Origin: Sycobia sp. Sy_11
Taxonomy: Eukaryota > Arthropoda > Insecta > Hymenoptera > Epichrysomallidae
Assembly (NCBI GenBank): GCA_018907035.1
Contig: JACCIC010000037.1
Location: 970,001-1,034,000 of the forward strand
Direction: 5' to 3'
DNA length: 64,000 bases
Below, piece after piece: positions 1 through 13,484 of this stretch. The position numbers and the translations under genes are program-made. Every line of letters begins with the position of its first letter. Position 1 is the stretch's first letter. The notes under the pieces are model-generated. The model worked only from the letters and a program-made list of their open reading frames with translations, made no database searches and was not told the DNA's origin.

Positions 1-1321
1 GCCTGCAGGCCATCGCGCGCGTTATAATTGCTTCCGCAGCGTGCGCTGTTATTACAGTTTTTCCAATTGGTGCATTGGGCGCGGAGGCGCAAGATAGCGC
101 ACGACGTAGTTCTGTACATCATACGTCAGTCGCGATGTACGATCTGCTGTTGAATTTGGAAGGTATGGCTTTTTGTTCCTTTATGTGTATCCGTTATCGT
201 GCCACTGCGACGCCGCTCATTGTCGGGTTCGTCGACGCGTTATCGAGAGTGGAAATATGCAAGGAGGATCGAGGAAATTTCATCAGTTGTTATATTATCG
301 AGGCTACTTAAACGTCTTCGCTGCGTTCAACGGATTTTTACGCGAGGCCGCGCGTGCGTGTGTACGTGCGCTAGAACGAGGATGGAGCGCCGGGTACGCC
401 TGTTTATGTAGAGTGCAGTTTGTTTTTCCGACCGATGACGTATGTATTGTATACGCTTATTTCGAGCGAGATAGCATGGCCCATACCCATCGTTGCGCGC
501 CAGTCAAAGTATATATAAGTATTGGTAAACCGAGACAGTTTTTTCAAGGGTAAAATTATTTTTAGTATGTTAAATTTTACCCCGTATTTTATACCGATGC
601 GAAAAGGGTTATTTAAACAAGTGTAACGGGTGTCGTCGAAGATACAGAGCTAAATCACCACGGCGATGGTTTGAGGAATTTGCTCGATGTATACAATTTC
701 ACTGTTAAATTTTCTTCATAATTTACACAGGAAACTTTACAAATATGTACTTGTTAAGACAATTAATTATGTATAAATATTAATAGACATACATATCTGT
801 AGATATCCCTCGCTTTTCAAAATAACCGCAATTCTCTATCTTTTCTGCATGTAAGAGCATTGATACATTGAAGATGTTCACCTTGATTTTCATCAAAACT
901 TTCAAACAAAATACCGAACATTTTTAAGCTCTTCGATTTTTCAAGAAACAGCATGGATTGTAAAGAATAATTTATTAAATATCGGTTAACGTTACTCTTT
1001 AAACACTCGATTGCGCTCCGCTCTCTTCAGTTAAAACAATTCCTATATCCAGTGCACAAACACTATTAATATGCTCCGGTTTAGGCTACGTAATGAATCA
1101 TAGATAGATATAGATAGCTAGGTAGATCGATACAGACGGATAAATCGATTGATATTTTAAAGCTAAGGGTTCTAAATTCGTGTGAATCACAGTTTTGGCA
1201 TCGTATTGTTTGTGAAATTTACATACAATTTTTTATCAATAATATAAACACAATCTAGGGTAGAGTATATACAAGTATCTTCAAAAGGGAGAAAATGGTA
1301 CATTGAAAATTCGGGTCTTTA
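1..1321. other. non-coding, nothing recognised
   Basis: The first 550 bases are moderately CpG-rich, with open frames up to 126 codons that show no recognisable motif. From about 600 the sequence is AT-rich with short GATA-like runs near 1100-1150. I see no RNA gene or transposon end. Confidence 0.5.
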
Positions 1322-1718
1322 GGTGTGTTGCGACAAATTACCACGAAATTCATCTCTACAATAGAATTGGGTCGTGTCTGCCGACGATCATTTTCAAAAT
1401 GTTACCCTTTAATTTCTACGCGGTTCCAACCGCAGCCGCTGTCGATCCCATTGTACAGTAAAGGTTTTAACGGGTTGAGCTGGCGAATCGGAAAATCCGA
1501 AACCGCGCTTGGGAGGCCCTTGACTTGCTACTTTGACGGACGTTTATTAAGGCGCGCGTTCCGAGGTAAACGCATACGCCGTCAAACTATTCATGTACGA
1601 GGATCAGACGCCCAGTCAAATACGGTTCAAGTCTCAGAGTAGTGAATTTCTTAGCCGGTACGGAAAGGCTTCATCTACGAAACGAGAGGTTCGCGGCCCG
1701 AGGCTCGTAACTACCCAG
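1322..1718 (+). other. possible upstream exon ending at a strong splice donor
   Basis: TACCCAG|GTAAGG at 1712-1724 is a near-consensus donor. It follows a stretch noticeably richer in GC and CpG than its surroundings (about 1400-1720), with a possible acceptor GGTCTTTAG ending at 1321. Two frames are open across parts of it, but neither gives a sequence I recognise. It could be a distal untranslated exon of chinmo, the end of an unrelated exon, or chance. Only transcript data would decide. Confidence 0.2.
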
Positions 1719-1832
1719 GTAAGGGCTACATTTGTCCCCACGAGAGCCGGCGTCGAGCGGCGAAGATGCGATTATAGGTCGCTCCGAGGAGAAAACGATT
1801 TGTCACATATGCACTCATTTGTACATAATTGT

Positions 1833-1834
<2 letters not shown>

Positions 1835-1879
<45 letters not shown>
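1835..1879. repeat. (TA)n microsatellite
   Basis: About 45 bases of uninterrupted AT dinucleotides. Confidence 0.95.
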
Positions 1880-1888
<9 letters not shown>

Positions 1889-4218
1889 GCGAAGAGGAAA
1901 AACACGTGGACAGTGTATGTAATATTCGGTCGCCGTGCCGCCCGTCCGCGAGCGGTGATGTCATTCGGCGCGTCTCGCGCGTGCATATCGCTTCCGCGCG
2001 CAATGATTCACGCGCAATGTATGGATATAGATCCGTAGCGGACGCGGTGCACGATAGCAGCGTGTATTTTTAGGCGACCAGCCCCTCGAATCTCTCTCAC
2101 CCCTCGGCGGCACTTGCTTCTCACCTATACGACCCCCCCCCCCTCCCCCCTCGCCCCTCGCCCCATCCCGCCCGATGCACGCTGTATACACGTACGCGTA
2201 AACGCGGCGCAGCGGTGCGCCGTTGTGAAACTTCGCTAGAGCTTAATAATAGCGGTGGCGGGCGATGCGGGCTCCCAGAGCCGCGGCGACAAAGTAGGCG
2301 CAGATCGTGTGAACTTATGCTCTCGACATCATTTTGGTCGTATATATATATATAGATACGTATTGGTAAAATTAAGATACTTTAAGACATCGCTACATAA
2401 TTTAGCTTATTCAAATAATTGTCGTTAACATTTTTTGGAAAATGTAGCACACGAAGAAGAAGAAGAAGAAGATGAAGGTGCGCGCGCGCGCGCGCGTGTA
2501 TCTTTGTGTGTTTGTGTGCGCACGTGCGTGCGTGTGTACATTTCTCTCGTGATAGGGGGATGGTAAATAGTTTATTATTTTTACGGAATGAAATCAAACT
2601 TGTCAGCCCATAATTTATTTTATAATTATTTTATTTCTTTATCTATAGATAATTTTATTATTCAATTGATTTATACTGAGTACGCTATGTATTAATCGAA
2701 TGAACCATATACATCGAGCAAAGCTTCATATTCCCGCTAGCAGCTGTTGGAATGTTAGACACAAATTGACGTTTCTCTTACAGTGCAAGTATTTAATTTA
2801 TAACCATTCTATCGAGTATGTCCGTACTAAACGTAAGGATCTTGGCCGTATCGCGCCAAAAACTAGATTAAATTGTTCACTATAACCAACGCATATTACA
2901 CATCTCAATAAATTTTCTTAACGCTTTTGCGTACTCGATAACTCGTTCACGCGTGTTCTTTGAAAGTTGATTGAATGTATGTAAAAATTTTTTTCTTTCA
3001 TTTTCGATCGATTTCTAGGTGAAACTTTTTTCATTTCGAGATTATCGAAAAACGTAATTTTATAAATTTTTCTTTCTGTAGTGACAGGTCCAAAATGGTC
3101 CGTAGTAACAGGTTAAATCAATTTACTTATCTATATATGTGTATATTAGTATACTAAAATTACTAAAAAATTTTACCCTGTTTAGAGCACTGTTATTGAT
3201 CTCCAAATTCGTCGCTACAAGAATGTTACACTTCAGGTTTTTTTCTTTAAACGTATAATTACTGAAAAAAAACTCAAAACAAGCAGTAATTTTAAAAAAA
3301 TGGCCTATGAAAATTACACGTTCTTTACAGACATTTTTGTGTAATTATTTTTTAAAAAGAATAGACGCTTCAACTTTAAATAGAAGTTTTTTTTTTGTCA
3401 TTTACATATTATATCCTATAATACATATATTATAGAGAAATACTGTAAAATATAAGTGCATTTCTTAAGTATGACTAGGTCTACATCTTTTAAAGATCTT
3501 TTCAAATAACAATATTTTTGACTCTTTCCTTTTTTTTCTAATATTGTTTTACATTGCTCAATTTTAATTAAATTTAATAGATTTATAATTATCAAGTTTT
3601 TATCTTTAATTTTCAAGTTTTTATCTTTTTTCGATCTTCCAAAGTATAATTAATACAAAAGAAATCAAGAAACAGGTTATATTTGTCAGGAACATCCACT
3701 GTAATTGATAGTGACGGATTTAAAGTGGAGTGACTCAACTTCATGCTAATCCTGCTCGAGCATTGTTGTACATGATCGTGTTTTAATAACTGGTCTACGA
3801 ATCGTTACGTTTAAGTTACGTTTCTTTTATATTTCTATAAGGACAAAGAGCATGTTTTTTTTTCTCAAGGTTAATAAATCTATTACAATAAGTAATTCTC
3901 AGATTTATGAATAAACGAAAGCATTTTATCGATGTAGTTATATTCTTTGTAAGGGTTTTTGGTTTTGTTTTTTGTTTGTTTTTTTTAAACGCTTTTTTTG
4001 TATTTTTTTTTTAATTCTGTGGCATTCTTTACATAATGCTTCTTTAGTATGTCAAAGGTTCAAGTAAAATAGGAATAAAAAAAGATACAATTTTTATTTT
4101 TTAAAACATTGAATGTTCAAATTTCTCAGCTTTATGTTTGCCCATTCTTGAGTGCACGGAGCACAATGACGTAACCCGTATGTATTTTGACATTAAGATA
4201 TTTATCGTGCAAACTTTG

Positions 4219-4228
<10 letters not shown>

Positions 4229-4277
<49 letters not shown>
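4229..4277. repeat. compound (TA)n(CA)n
   Basis: TA dinucleotides passing into a short CA run. Confidence 0.95.
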
Positions 4278-6122
4278 CTGATATATAGAATTTTTCTATT
4301 TATATTATATAGTGTATTTAGATATGATGCACGCTTTTAATTTTCTTTATATACATATTAATTAGTTTTATATACATATTAATTTGCGGGATTAATTTGC
4401 GTCTAAAGTTTGAATTATTGAAATGACTTCGGGAGATTAATATTGCTTATTATTTATTGTTTTCAATGAAAAGTAATTTCAGACAAGCCCAGTACAATTT
4501 ATAACTCGATAATCCAAATATAAGTTTTTCTATTATAAAAAAGTTCAAAATATTACAAACTATTTTATATAGAGTAAGTATCTTTCTTTGTAAATGAAAC
4601 GAATAACCTGGTGGTGTTGCAAGTGACAATATTGTCCGAATAATCAGTTGATGTTTAATGTCATTTACCTCAAAACTGAGTCCGAGGCTTTTATCAATGC
4701 GTATAGTAAGGTGTCTTATTACTTCGCGTAAACACGTACACGCTAATAACTGTGTGAATGTGGATGCACCTGCGCATATATTTAAAAGAAAATTCATTTA
4801 TTTAATAGTACTGTAAAGTTGCCAGTTAGAGAATTAGTTTCATTCATATTTAAATTAAGATTAATCGGTGAAAACTTGTCGTTGGTTTAAAATATAAAAA
4901 TTTCAACGCCTTAATTCATTTCGTAATTGTAAGAGTCGGTCTTGCACCTGCGCAGGTTAAAGGGCCGTTTTTCCTTATGCGGGATGGGGAGTTGCGCGCG
5001 CGCGCGCGTACAAGTTACGAAGGTATGATATATCTCAACGCACGAATACACAATGAAATAAGAGGATTTATTTATATATTTAGATGTGCCTAATTGAAAG
5101 ACGGAGATCTAGTAGAAATCATCGAAAAGCATCGTATTATTCGAAATAATACAAGGCCGTATATTCAAGCGATGTTACTTAGGAATATTCGAAATAGATT
5201 GGTAGGCACTATTTGTTGGTATCAAAATCCAGAGATAAAAAAATTGTCTTATTTCTTGAATCATTCCTTAAAATTTCATTTAACTAAATTAATTTTTAAT
5301 CTATAGTTGATGTTCACTTAACCAATGCTACAGGAGATTATGTATAATTTCGTTCGAAGAAGCGTTCGTACCGAATTAAACTTTCGAAACTAAATTTTCA
5401 GGTTTAATAACGTAAATTAAGAGCAAATGTGACATTGTTGTAATTTTTGTACAAATGAATATATTTTTATTGTTTATTTTACTAGCTGAATTAATCGATA
5501 TTTGCTGAAATAACAAAGTAAGGCATTGGTTGCACTGCCTACTTTACTCCACACCTTGGTAAAATATGAAATGCCGCGCTTTGCTGGACTGCTCGTCAAT
5601 TTGACCGAAACTATTTAAATTCCCAAAAAAAATCATTCTTGAATATACTCATCAAATTCACGTAATAGGGGATCGCGCAGCGTTTGCAAACGATTAAAAT
5701 GCCAGCTTCGAGTTTTAGAGCTCGAACGAAGTACAATGCGCGCCTTACCGGATTCTTCTGGTTCTACTTAACGGTTCCCAATCCTCTACAATACCTACCG
5801 ATCACGATCTTTAGCAACATGCATATCATTTCACGACAAAGCCATTAATTGCTCCTGAAAATGTCGTCGCGAATGTAATTTTAATACAAAAATTAAAAAA
5901 AAAAGCACTCGATACCATCATGCATTTGAGCAAATCAGTTTGTCTTATATTATTTTCTATTGTTTTGCAATCAAGGATGAAGGAAGTATGCCTTTATTAT
6001 ACGTATAGAAGGAAATGGAGGGACATTTCGAGGACACTATGCATACTTTCGACCAATCGCAGCAGGAAGTAAGCGTGAATTTTTCTCTTTCGCTCTATAA
6101 CTGTGCTCTCGTACTGCTATAG

Positions 6123-6131
<9 letters not shown>

Positions 6132-6175
<44 letters not shown>
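6132..6175. repeat. (TA)n microsatellite
   Basis: About 44 bases of AT dinucleotides. Confidence 0.95.
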
Positions 6176-6181
<6 letters not shown>

Positions 6182-6358
6182 TCTGTTAGATTTCGCGCCG
6201 ACAAGGCTTAGAAAGAAAAAAAATGAAAAAAAACCGCTTGCTGCGCACGGCGGTCTCTTCTCTAATGTACATTTTTAAGCGACGAGCTTTTGAGTGTTCG
6301 CCGTCAACACTTCCTCAAGCGATCTCCGTACATGTATAATGTATATGAACGCATATAC

Positions 6359-6360
<2 letters not shown>

Positions 6361-6418
<58 letters not shown>
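6361..6418. repeat. (TA)n microsatellite
   Basis: About 58 bases of AT dinucleotides. Confidence 0.95.
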
Positions 6419-6426
<8 letters not shown>

Positions 6427-6671
6427 ATATAATGTATGCGCGCCCGTGCGTGTCATTTTTAACAGCCATATAGGCAATGTTGTAGACGCGTAAAAGATCG
6501 AGCAAGAAGGAACGGGAGGAGAATAGATGGTGCCGGAGGACAGAACGAGAGGCGGACGGGAAAACGCGGAGAAAGGGTCAGAGATAGAGCGATACGGGGG
6601 GGGAGGCAGACCGACTTTGGCCTTTCTCATTTCCATAGTTCACCTTGAACTCCTAGCCAGTACGACCGAAA

Positions 6672-6675
<4 letters not shown>

Positions 6676-6738
<63 letters not shown>
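6676..6738. repeat. compound (TA)n(TG)n
   Basis: About 30 bases of TA followed directly by about 32 of TG. Confidence 0.95.
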
Positions 6739-6740
<2 letters not shown>

Positions 6741-6992
6741 GGCTCTGACTTACATCGAGCCAGTTTACCTTCTCGATTAACGCTCGCATCTCCGTATAGC
6801 GGCAGCAGTAGCAGCAGCCTCCGCCTCCTACTCCTTCTCCTCTCTCGGTTGTTATGTCATTCGGGATATAATTTCTGGGCTTTTCCTTTCCTCGCCGATC
6901 GCCCCACCCCCTCCCCCGTGCCTCATCGTATGTATTTCTCGTCCTCGTCATCGAGCTATATACATTGGCTCGTTGGCGTTTTTTCTGCTCGC

Positions 6993-6996
<4 letters not shown>

Positions 6997-7050
<54 letters not shown>
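6997..7050. repeat. (TA)n microsatellite
   Basis: About 54 bases of AT dinucleotides. Confidence 0.95.
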
Positions 7051-7053
<3 letters not shown>

Positions 7054-8520
7054 ATGCTTCTCGGGGTTATTAGTGTGTGCGCGCGCGAGTGTATACATTA
7101 TATACTAATACTAATCTTTTAAATTTACATCAAAGATCCCTAAAAATAATGCAGCTGTATACGTTCTAGAATGTACTCTGAATATTATTTTTTTTAGCAG
7201 TAATTTTTATTTTATTTATTTAGTGTAAATATTTGACGTTTTAGTACTTAAGATATGAAAATGCAAAATTATACTGATAAATATGCACTCTAGCATTGTG
7301 TAGTAACATGAGAAAACATTCGCTCATATTTGCATCGATAAGCGAAAAGTAGAATGATCCGCATGTGAAATGGATCTTCGAACAACTGCCGTCAATTCTG
7401 CAATATACTATTTTCTTTTGTGTTGTTTAAGATTAGAGTCGGTAAAGCAGATAGCGTTGTTATCCATTCGCTAGATTCATAAAATAATTATTATATACAA
7501 CGTAGATAAAATATATAGCTTTAAAATTACAGTTTTTCCTTGTGATTCAATCGTCTTCTCATAATTTATAAAATCCGACCCAGTTTCTTTAAGTTATTTA
7601 AATATATTATTAATTTTAATTATTTTCTTCTGTTATAGATTGTGATATTTAAAAGTTCAATATGGCCTGCATCTGTTTATATATCTAAATAGTACCGTAT
7701 AATAGAGTGATACGAACGATGAATTAAGTCGACAGATTAGATTTGTTCAATGATAAGTGAATCAAGCCTCGACAATCAAACGTCGTTTAATATAAAGTAA
7801 GAAGCATAAGAGATTTTTTGATTGATGCGCCGCAAGGTACAAAAACTTTCCTTTCTCTTTCACGCGAGGTTTTCCAAAATAGATTTATTTTCTTTTCCAA
7901 TGCAAAAGAATACAGGGCAGACAAAATTCATCAAGTTCCAACCGTGTACTTCGTTATAATGCATAATGTTCAATCCGCCGTTTATTTTTCGAATTTAATT
8001 ACTTTGTGATGATTTCCTCGTAATAGCTAGCTCTATCTAGTCGGGCCGTGCCAAGTGTCCTGGGCGAATTAAGCAGGGGACCAAGGCTTTTACAAAAATA
8101 TTTCATATTTAAATTTAAAATTCTATTCTGAAACTTAATAAAGTCCTTATCGCATTGAATTCTGTATTTTAAATACAGCTTAGATTACGAGTAGTAAACT
8201 AATTTCAACCGTTAACTTCTAATCTTAAATATGTTGAGCCATTATTTTATTATTTTTTTTTTTTGTTTTCATGAAGATGAGTTTTATTAAATAATATTTA
8301 AATTCCAATTCTTCTTTATAAATGTTGGAAAAATGTAAGATTGCGAATGGATCAATTTTTCTTGTTTGATTATGTATAAGTCGTTAAGTTAAGTTCGGAA
8401 GTAATATAGACAACTAGCAATTGAAAAAGTATTTTACGCCCTTAAATTCGATTATTTATATTGAAAAATCGCGGAAGTCGGTTAAAATAGAAGCAAAAGA
8501 AATTGGAAAAGTACACGAGG

Positions 8521-9260
8521 CGTCGTATTAATCGGAGTACACTTCCGTGTACGTTTCTGCAACATTTTTCCCTCCCAACTTGAAAATCTCTCTCTCTCCC
8601 CCCCTCCCTCTCTTTCAGTCCCCCTGCAAGCCACGCGCAGCAAAAGCGCAGACCGCGAGTCAAGAAAGAGCGAGCGCGACAGCGAGAAAGCACGCGTGTA
8701 TACTTACTATATATAAGTATAGAGGAGAGAGCGGAGGAGTAAGAGGAGGGGGTGGGGGAGGAGTAGGGGAAGCCACACAAGCCCGTGGCAGTCCCCTCCC
8801 AACGTACCGCACTGCCGCCTTCGCGGTCGCTGCTGTTGCTACACTATGTTGGCGCGTATACACTGGCCCAAGAACCCGCTCTCCGACGTTCGAATGCGTC
8901 TCTCTCTTTCTCTCTGCTACCCGACACGCATACATGGGTATATGTGTGTGCCTATATATATGCATATGCGCACTCCTGAGGATCTCTTTCTCGCTCTCTC
9001 CCTCTCTCTCTCTCTCTGCCGACACTCTCGCTCGAGCAGCAGTTGGCCGAGGGAGGAGGGAGGGAACTCTCTTTCGCGCAGCGATTCGCGGAGAGGGAAC
9101 GAGAGAGAGAGAGATAGAAGGGGAGAAAGTCGCGAATTCGCGTTGCGGCAGGGTGATGCATGCGCCAGTAGTAGCAGCGGCAGCGGCAGTGGGCAGAGGC
9201 CGTTCCTGGAGATGATCCCGTGCGGTGAACATGCGTATGGATTTAGGAAGGCATTTTTGC
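8521..9260. promoter_or_regulatory. CpG- and GAGA-rich island upstream of chinmo
   Basis: Clustered CT tracts (8587-8615, 8990-9018) and GA tracts (9097-9116) sit in GC-rich sequence flanked by AT-rich DNA on both sides. GAGA repeats are known binding sites for GAGA-factor proteins at insect promoters and enhancers. Open frames of up to 222 codons on both strands are made of Ser/Leu and Arg/Glu repeats from the tracts and are not credible proteins. Role as enhancer or distal promoter is inference. Confidence 0.3.
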
Positions 9261-10504
9261 ATTACTTTTCCATAGAATTTTTTTTCTTCAATTTATTACT
9301 TTTTGTTTGGTTTTAATTTTTTTTTTTAACCCATTGATTATGCGCATAGTTGGAATGAAATAATGTAAATGCACCAATGAGTATAACCCTTTACCAGCGC
9401 ATAACTGTATATGCAATTTTTTCTTTGTGTTAAGATTTTCAAAGAAAACATCACGATTCAAATCGTTTGACTCCGTCCTCGTAAGATTGAATGATATTCT
9501 ACGTTTTTCGACTCACAGAAAACCTCGCAATCATTTTCTCATTCGATGTTTATTTTCGCCTGTCAGAAGAGATCGTAAGTTATGATTTCGATCGCACCAA
9601 TTGTATATTACAAAAGTAATATACTCTATAACTCCGGACTCGCTGTCGAGTAATAGTTTTGTTACATTTCAAAGTATTGTTAACACTATTGCAATTTTGA
9701 GGTACTGTAGTGGATTGGCGTAACTCAAATAGTACAATTGTATATGAAATCGATAATTGTTCGACAATTTGTTGTATTCTTTGCGTTAATTTTCTTTCTG
9801 AAAAATTCAGATGGGACACGAACTATTGAAAGGTCGTTACTTTTTCAGCACAGTAAGGTACTGGTATATTCAATATAAGTAAAGTATTCAATATTTTCTT
9901 TATTATTCATTTTTTAAGTAACTATGATTTGTTGAGGAAATCGTTTTGTCAATACTCCCATTTAGCAGATAATAAAAATGTTGTAACTCGCTATTGGAAG
10001 ATTCGAACAATGTACTAATTGCATAATATCATTTATTGTAATCATTTATTCGTATATTTATCCCAGTTGCACTCGTACAAAGAAAACGTTTATTGATCCG
10101 CTTTCATAAAACATTAAGTAAAAATATTGCAAGAAAAACTTTATAAAATCATTCACAACTGTAAATTATGGAGTTTCATTGCGTCAAAATTATTAACAAT
10201 TCTCTTCGTTATTTTTTTATTTAATTTATTTAACGAATTACCAATATTGTTCTATTTTACTTGTTTTATAATTCCACCTAATCCTAGATACACGATTGGC
10301 GAAGATTTTTTTATGTTAGATTTTATTTCGGTACAGCCCAAACAATTAATCGATTAATTCAGATCGTTAAACGTTTCTTTTTTAAATTTTGATACATAAT
10401 TTAAAAAAAAAACAGATTTATTAGAATGTAAATATAAATTCAATCGAAAGAGATAAAAACGACGATTGACAAAGATGAAATTACTATAATAGAAAAGCGT
10501 TTTG

Positions 10505-10507
<3 letters not shown>

Positions 10508-10558
<51 letters not shown>
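10508..10558. repeat. (TA)n microsatellite
   Basis: About 51 bases of AT dinucleotides. Confidence 0.95.
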
Positions 10559-10560
<2 letters not shown>

Positions 10561-11455
10561 GCATATAGCGCTAGATCTATAGTTAGAAAAGTCTAGACGG
10601 CAGCTTGAGACAAAAGCTAAAGAAAAAGGCTCGGCGAAACGCAGGCGCGACGCTTTAAAAAGGAGGAGCGAGCAATCTGGGCGAGGTGGTAGGTCAGCGG
10701 TTTTTGCTGTAGAGCAGGGAGTGGGTGCAAGATTCTATTACGCAACGAACGAAATAATTGATCGAACGATATATAAATTCTATGTAACGCAAGAAAATCT
10801 TTTCGGCAGTAGTTTATTGTTCGTAGAAACAAGCGAAAGAAAAACTTTTATTTATGGTAATATAAAATTATAATTATAATTCATTGTAAAATTATGTGCA
10901 TAATTTTTTTAATACGCGTTCGAGAATTATTATTCTTTTATGGCTGGAAAAGTTTGGGAGACAATTACTTTTATTATAACACTCGTTATTGGCTATGTAA
11001 AGAATTTAGAAACAAATGCAGATGGAAGATTAAAAAGATCTTCTCATAGCAGGAAATCCCATATTTTTATGCTTTGAATAATTATATTACACAAGTTTGG
11101 ATTTTTCTGTAAAGTCGGTGCTATATCTTGGCTTTATCTCTGTTAATTCATAGTAATTTGTTTAAGATTCCACGGTGTATGGTATTAATCGACTTAAGCA
11201 ATCAGAGTAAGATAAATGTAAAAATTGAAAGTTCAGCACTTTGAAGTTTACGAAAAATATGCTACTGACATTCCCTTACGAATTACCGGAATGCGTTATT
11301 ATAATATTGACATAATTATCAATATAACGGAATCACGTCCATTGCTGAGCTTAAACTAATTATAGCTGACCCCCTTCCTCCGCTTGCCTATATACTCTTC
11401 GTCCCGGAACCATTATTTTAAAAGCGCTCGTCACCCATAACACCTCCATAAAACC

Positions 11456-11458
<3 letters not shown>

Positions 11459-11496
<38 letters not shown>
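11459..11496. repeat. (GT)n microsatellite
   Basis: About 38 bases of GT dinucleotides followed by a short ACAC/ATAT run. Confidence 0.95.
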
Positions 11497-11499
<3 letters not shown>

Positions 11500-12208
11500 C
11501 ACACATATATACATATATACATACCGCGTTGCTCGATGCATCTTACAAGGTTGACCCAAATTCGGATTCCCCCTACAGTTCCCCACCATTCTTTCAAACA
11601 AATCAGATGCACCGTGCACTCCACTATGCAAGACCGGCGTAACTCGGTCCACATACACACACAGGCACGTGCATGTATATATATATATATATATATGATA
11701 CCTCGTTGTATCCACATGCGATGCATTCTCTGGACAAAAGTTAAGCCGCTCTCCCGCTCTCCCACTCTCTCCCTCTCCTCGTCTGTCTTTTGCGTGCCCT
11801 AGCACGGCACACACGTGCACAAGCACGCACACACGCGTAGTAATAGCAATATACGTATAGAGAAGGGGGTGGGAAAAATGGGCCTCATTTCCATTCACGC
11901 AGTTCTTTGTGCCCGTCTGTCGAGGTGTCCCCTCCTCGTCTCTTCTTGCATTTGCATCGCGCTGTGGCATTGACAGTGCGAGAGAAAGATAGCATTTGAC
12001 CCATATATATATATATATATATATATATTCTCGTGAACGCATGTCGCTCTACTCGCGGTGCAGACGGGTTAAGCGAAGACACACACGCGCGCACATATCG
12101 CCCTCTATAATCTGTATGGTGTTTCCCCTCCTTAAATCTCGCTGTCGCTGCAATGCGTAATGAAGTTGTAATATATTGTATATGTGAGCAGCGAGCATTG
12201 GGATGCCG

Positions 12209-12213
<5 letters not shown>

Positions 12214-12270
<57 letters not shown>
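12214..12270. repeat. (TA)n microsatellite
   Basis: About 57 bases of AT dinucleotides just upstream of the candidate promoter block. Confidence 0.95.
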
Positions 12271-12273
<3 letters not shown>

Positions 12274-12360
12274 TCGATTTTTTGACTGCCGTTCGCGCTT
12301 GCTTCGCGGCTGTCTCTATATACACATAACTAAGTATATAGCGAATAGCTATATACCATT

Positions 12361-12850
12361 GCGCGCATATATAAAAGACTATATAATATGGGAGCTGCTG
12401 CTCATGCTGCTCTCTCTCTCTATCTCTCTCTCTCTCTCTACTATCTCACTCTCTCTCCTTCTCACTCTATCGCGCACAGCTCCTTCTCCGCGCAACTCCG
12501 GCGCGGCGCGGCGCGGCGAAGCGCGCAGCACAGCGCAGCACGGCTCTCTGCCACGCGCCACGCGAGGTCGACCGTACGCACGCGGTGCGCGCCTCTTCAT
12601 TACGTCGGTCGACGCGGCGCCGCGAGCACAAAATATCCGAGGCCACTCTCTTCGTAATATATCGTGTGTGTATATATATAAAGTACATATCTGTAAAGTA
12701 TATACATATATATATGTATATGTATATATGTATGTATATGTGTATGTGTTTACGGGAGCAGCTCCGATCGCGCATCGTTCTTTCGGTCTCTCGATTAACG
12801 CATCTATATATGCATATATAAACATATATATCACAATTCACTCGTGCTAT

Positions 12851-12903
<53 letters not shown>

Positions 12904-13210
12904 TAGTGAGAGAGACAGAGAGATAGAAAGAGCAAGAGCGAGCAGTTATTGTTTGCATCCCCGTGTGTTGAGTTTTCTTTTGTTCCGTTTCGTTCCGTAA
13001 CGACAGTGATATTATTATCTGAGTGCGCGGCGGCTGCTGCTGTGGTGCGTGCTTTATATATACACACAGTAGGTGTAGGCCTGGAGAACACTCGTGCCGG
13101 CCCACGAGTGCGGCTCGATCGGCGATCGGTGGCGGACAACTCCAGCTCTGCGCCCGTACTTGCGTCGTATATTTATTGGCGCTAAAGGACGATCGGCGAA
13201 AGATCGGCGG

Positions 13211-13242
<32 letters not shown>

Positions 13243-13453
13243 GAGAAAGAGAGTGCGCGCGCGTCGTTCCCGCGGGCAAGTGCATCGCTTACAATCACGG
13301 CCGCTAATACGGCGACGTACCGGGGCGGACGATCGTCGAAAGCGTCGCGCCGCGACAGATCGCGGGTGAGAAGAGTCATCGGCGTGGCCATCGGCATCGT
13401 CGTTGGCCGATCCGACCGATATCCGGCCGCCGAGAGGTCGATCGTCCCGGGAT

Positions 13454-13484
<31 letters not shown>

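Larger units (their letters stand above)
1719..8520. other. AT-rich upstream region with microsatellites
   Basis: It holds (TA)n arrays at about 1835, 4229, 6132, 6361, 6676 and 6997, a poly-C run near 2132-2150, short (GAA)n at 2456-2471 and (CG)n at about 2480-2496. A minus-strand open frame of 115 codons (4450-4797) and a plus-strand one of 70 codons (5094-5306) have no motif I recognise and read like chance frames in AT-rich DNA. A promoter for a neighbouring gene cannot be excluded. Confidence 0.5.
9261..12360. other. AT-rich upstream region
   Basis: Mostly AT-rich sequence with (TA)n at 10508-10558, (GT)n at 11459-11496 and shorter TA arrays near 11677, 12004 and 12214-12270. Nothing coding is recognised. 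Confidence 0.5.

Noticed and set aside
4450..4797. 115-codon minus-strand frame
   Set aside because: AT-rich, no recognisable domain, splice structure or promoter. It looks like a chance open frame.
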